A model generated the notes under the pieces. It worked only from the letters and a program-made list of their open reading frames with translations, was not told the origin of the DNA and did no database searches. DNA of 7,454 bases, taken from positions 1-7,454 of the forward strand of contig CAYRUZ010000030.1 in assembly GCA_964427895.1 (NCBI GenBank), written 5' to 3'. Position numbers and translations under genes: made by a program. Below are positions 6,782 to 7,454 of this stretch, piece after piece. Source of the stretch: CAYRUZ01 sp964427895 (GTDB lineage Bacteria > Patescibacteriota > Gracilibacteria > Peribacterales > Peribacteraceae). The stretch's first letter is position 1. The number at the start of each line of letters is the position of its first letter.

Positions 6782-6802
6782 GACCGCATGGAATATGCGG
6801 TC
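6782..6802 (-). terminator. Hairpin after the 6827-7354 gene, possible terminator
   Basis: A perfect 8-base-pair inverted repeat (GACCGCAT and ATGCGGTC) with a 5-base loop lies 25 bases downstream of the TGA at 6827-6829. An outer CCGA/TCGG pairing can extend it. No T-tract follows on the minus strand, as with the other hairpin in this window. It would separate the two propeller genes into two transcription units. Confidence 0.45.
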
Positions 6803-6826
6803 GGTCGGTTCTTGGTCGTCGGGGTA

Positions 6827-7354
6827 TCAAGCAATGGCGATGGTAGCCACTCCTTTCGCGGTCACCACGGATAGTGCGGACTGGCCGTACGCGAATTCCA
6901 TATCTTTCACGTCGTTGTGTCCAAAAATAATTTCATCGATCAGTTGCGGAGCTCTCGGGGCGCCCCAATCGTAGACGTACACCCAACTGTCGCAATCATC
7001 ATGAGTGGCATACGCAAACAATTTATGTACAGAGGAGAATGCGAATCCGGCCAATCGGGCATCGGTCGTCCGTGATAACGAACGCCTATATTTGCCTTTT
7101 ATTTCCCCCCTGTTGAACGCGAAAAAATGTATCCTTGAGCCAACACCGGCCATGATAATGCCGTCGTTGTCTGACCAACCCACTCTCACAAGCTGTTCTC
7201 CTCGAGCCGTTTCGCGTTCGAGATTATATTTGCTCCTCGTTGGATAAATACGCAGCCAGCCCATCCCAGCCGGATCGAGTACAGCAACATACTGGCCACT
7301 GTGGGAGATCCTCGCCCACTGCCCAGAATACAAAAATTTGTTCCCATTGCGCAT
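6827..7354 (-). CDS. Small WD40-like beta-propeller repeat protein, paralogue of the adjacent gene
   Basis: A 175-residue protein from the ATG at 7354, chosen because GGAGG lies five bases upstream. The frame is open further upstream to the right edge (a TTG at 7438 and beyond), so a longer form cannot be excluded. No signal peptide is seen. Four blade-like units are visible: WARISHSGQYVAVLD then WLRIYP; LVRVGWSDNDGIIMAGVG then IHFFAF; LAGFAFSSVHKLFAYAT then WVYVYDW; and VKDMEFAYGQSALSVVTA then VATIAI. The order, spacing and the GW in blade two match the protein encoded at 6036-6626, and the two last blades end both proteins in the same way, so the genes are likely ancient paralogues. The coding sequence is noticeably richer in A+T than the other genes here, which hints at transfer or a different expression class. 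Function unknown. Confidence 0.7.
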   Translation of the reverse strand: MRNGNKFLYSGQWARISHSGQYVAVLDPAGMGWLRIYPTRSKYNLERETARGEQLVRVGWSDNDGIIMAGVGSRIHFFAFNRGEIKGKYRRSLSRTTDARLAGFAFSSVHKLFAYATHDDCDSWVYVYDWGAPRAPQLIDEIIFGHNDVKDMEFAYGQSALSVVTAKGVATIAIA

Positions 7355-7358
7355 TCCT

Positions 7359-7364
7359 ACCTCC
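7359..7364 (-). promoter_or_regulatory. Ribosome binding site supporting the 7354 start
   Basis: On the minus strand this is GGAGGT; its GGAGG core is five bases before the ATG at 7354. It overlaps another in-frame ATG at 7366, which is therefore unlikely to be the start. Confidence 0.7.
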
Positions 7365-7410
7365 ATCGCTTGGCGCGATTTCTCGCACATACTTGAATTT
7401 CCCCCAGAAG

Positions 7411-7430
7411 CTGTGAAGAACCTAGTATTA
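7411..7430 (-). promoter_or_regulatory. Leader motif copy 2 with a weak -10-like element
   Basis: Minus strand TAATAC (plus 7425-7430) followed by GTTCTTCACAG (plus 7411-7421). The arrangement matches the leader of the adjacent paralogue. A -35 is not convincing 17 bases upstream (AGAACA). If real, transcription starts near 7418 and the leader is about 65 bases, which supports the 7354 start over a longer protein. Confidence 0.3.
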
Positions 7431-7454
7431 CTGTACAACGTTTTATGTGTTCTG

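Overview
The window is a GC-rich bacterial chromosome segment carrying six protein genes, one of which (left edge) runs out of the window. No RNA gene, insertion sequence or CRISPR array was seen. Standard code is used: TGA closes two genes, and each of those TGA codons is followed by a hairpin. Very Ser-rich linkers, a Fn3 surface protein ending in a TGPE-type sorting tail, weak or absent Shine-Dalgarno sites on several genes and many unrecognised proteins suggest a candidate-phyla-radiation (Patescibacteria) genome, perhaps of the Peregrinibacteria/Peribacteria group. This placement is an inference from style, not from a marker gene.

Layout. 1-2380 (minus): the first 793 codons of a large protein of unknown function, with a helical N-terminus, a beta-rich middle and then tandem repeats of about 83 residues that continue past the edge. 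The frame has no stop in the window. 2381-2454: a compact divergent promoter region with overlapping -35 elements. 2455-3906 (plus): a polysaccharide flippase of the Wzx/RfbX type. 3907-3966: a promoter. 3967-5277 (plus): a secreted Fn3/Ig-like surface protein with a degenerate sortase signal. 5287-5961 (plus): a membrane-anchored protein with a ComEC-like metallo-beta-lactamase fold that has lost its metal ligands. 5967-6015: a long hairpin between converging genes. 6036-6626 and 6827-7354 (both minus): two related small proteins, each with about four WD40-like blades (half a beta-propeller), each with a strong Shine-Dalgarno site and a shared leader motif. The 6740-7454 end is visibly richer in A+T than the rest.

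How they may work together. The flippase and the surface protein both concern the cell envelope, but each has its own promoter, so they are neighbours rather than a proven operon. The surface protein and the degenerate MBL-like gene are 9 bases apart and probably co-transcribed. The two half-propeller genes form a separate paralogous pair. The most unusual items are the repeat protein, the half-propeller pair and the metal-free MBL fold.
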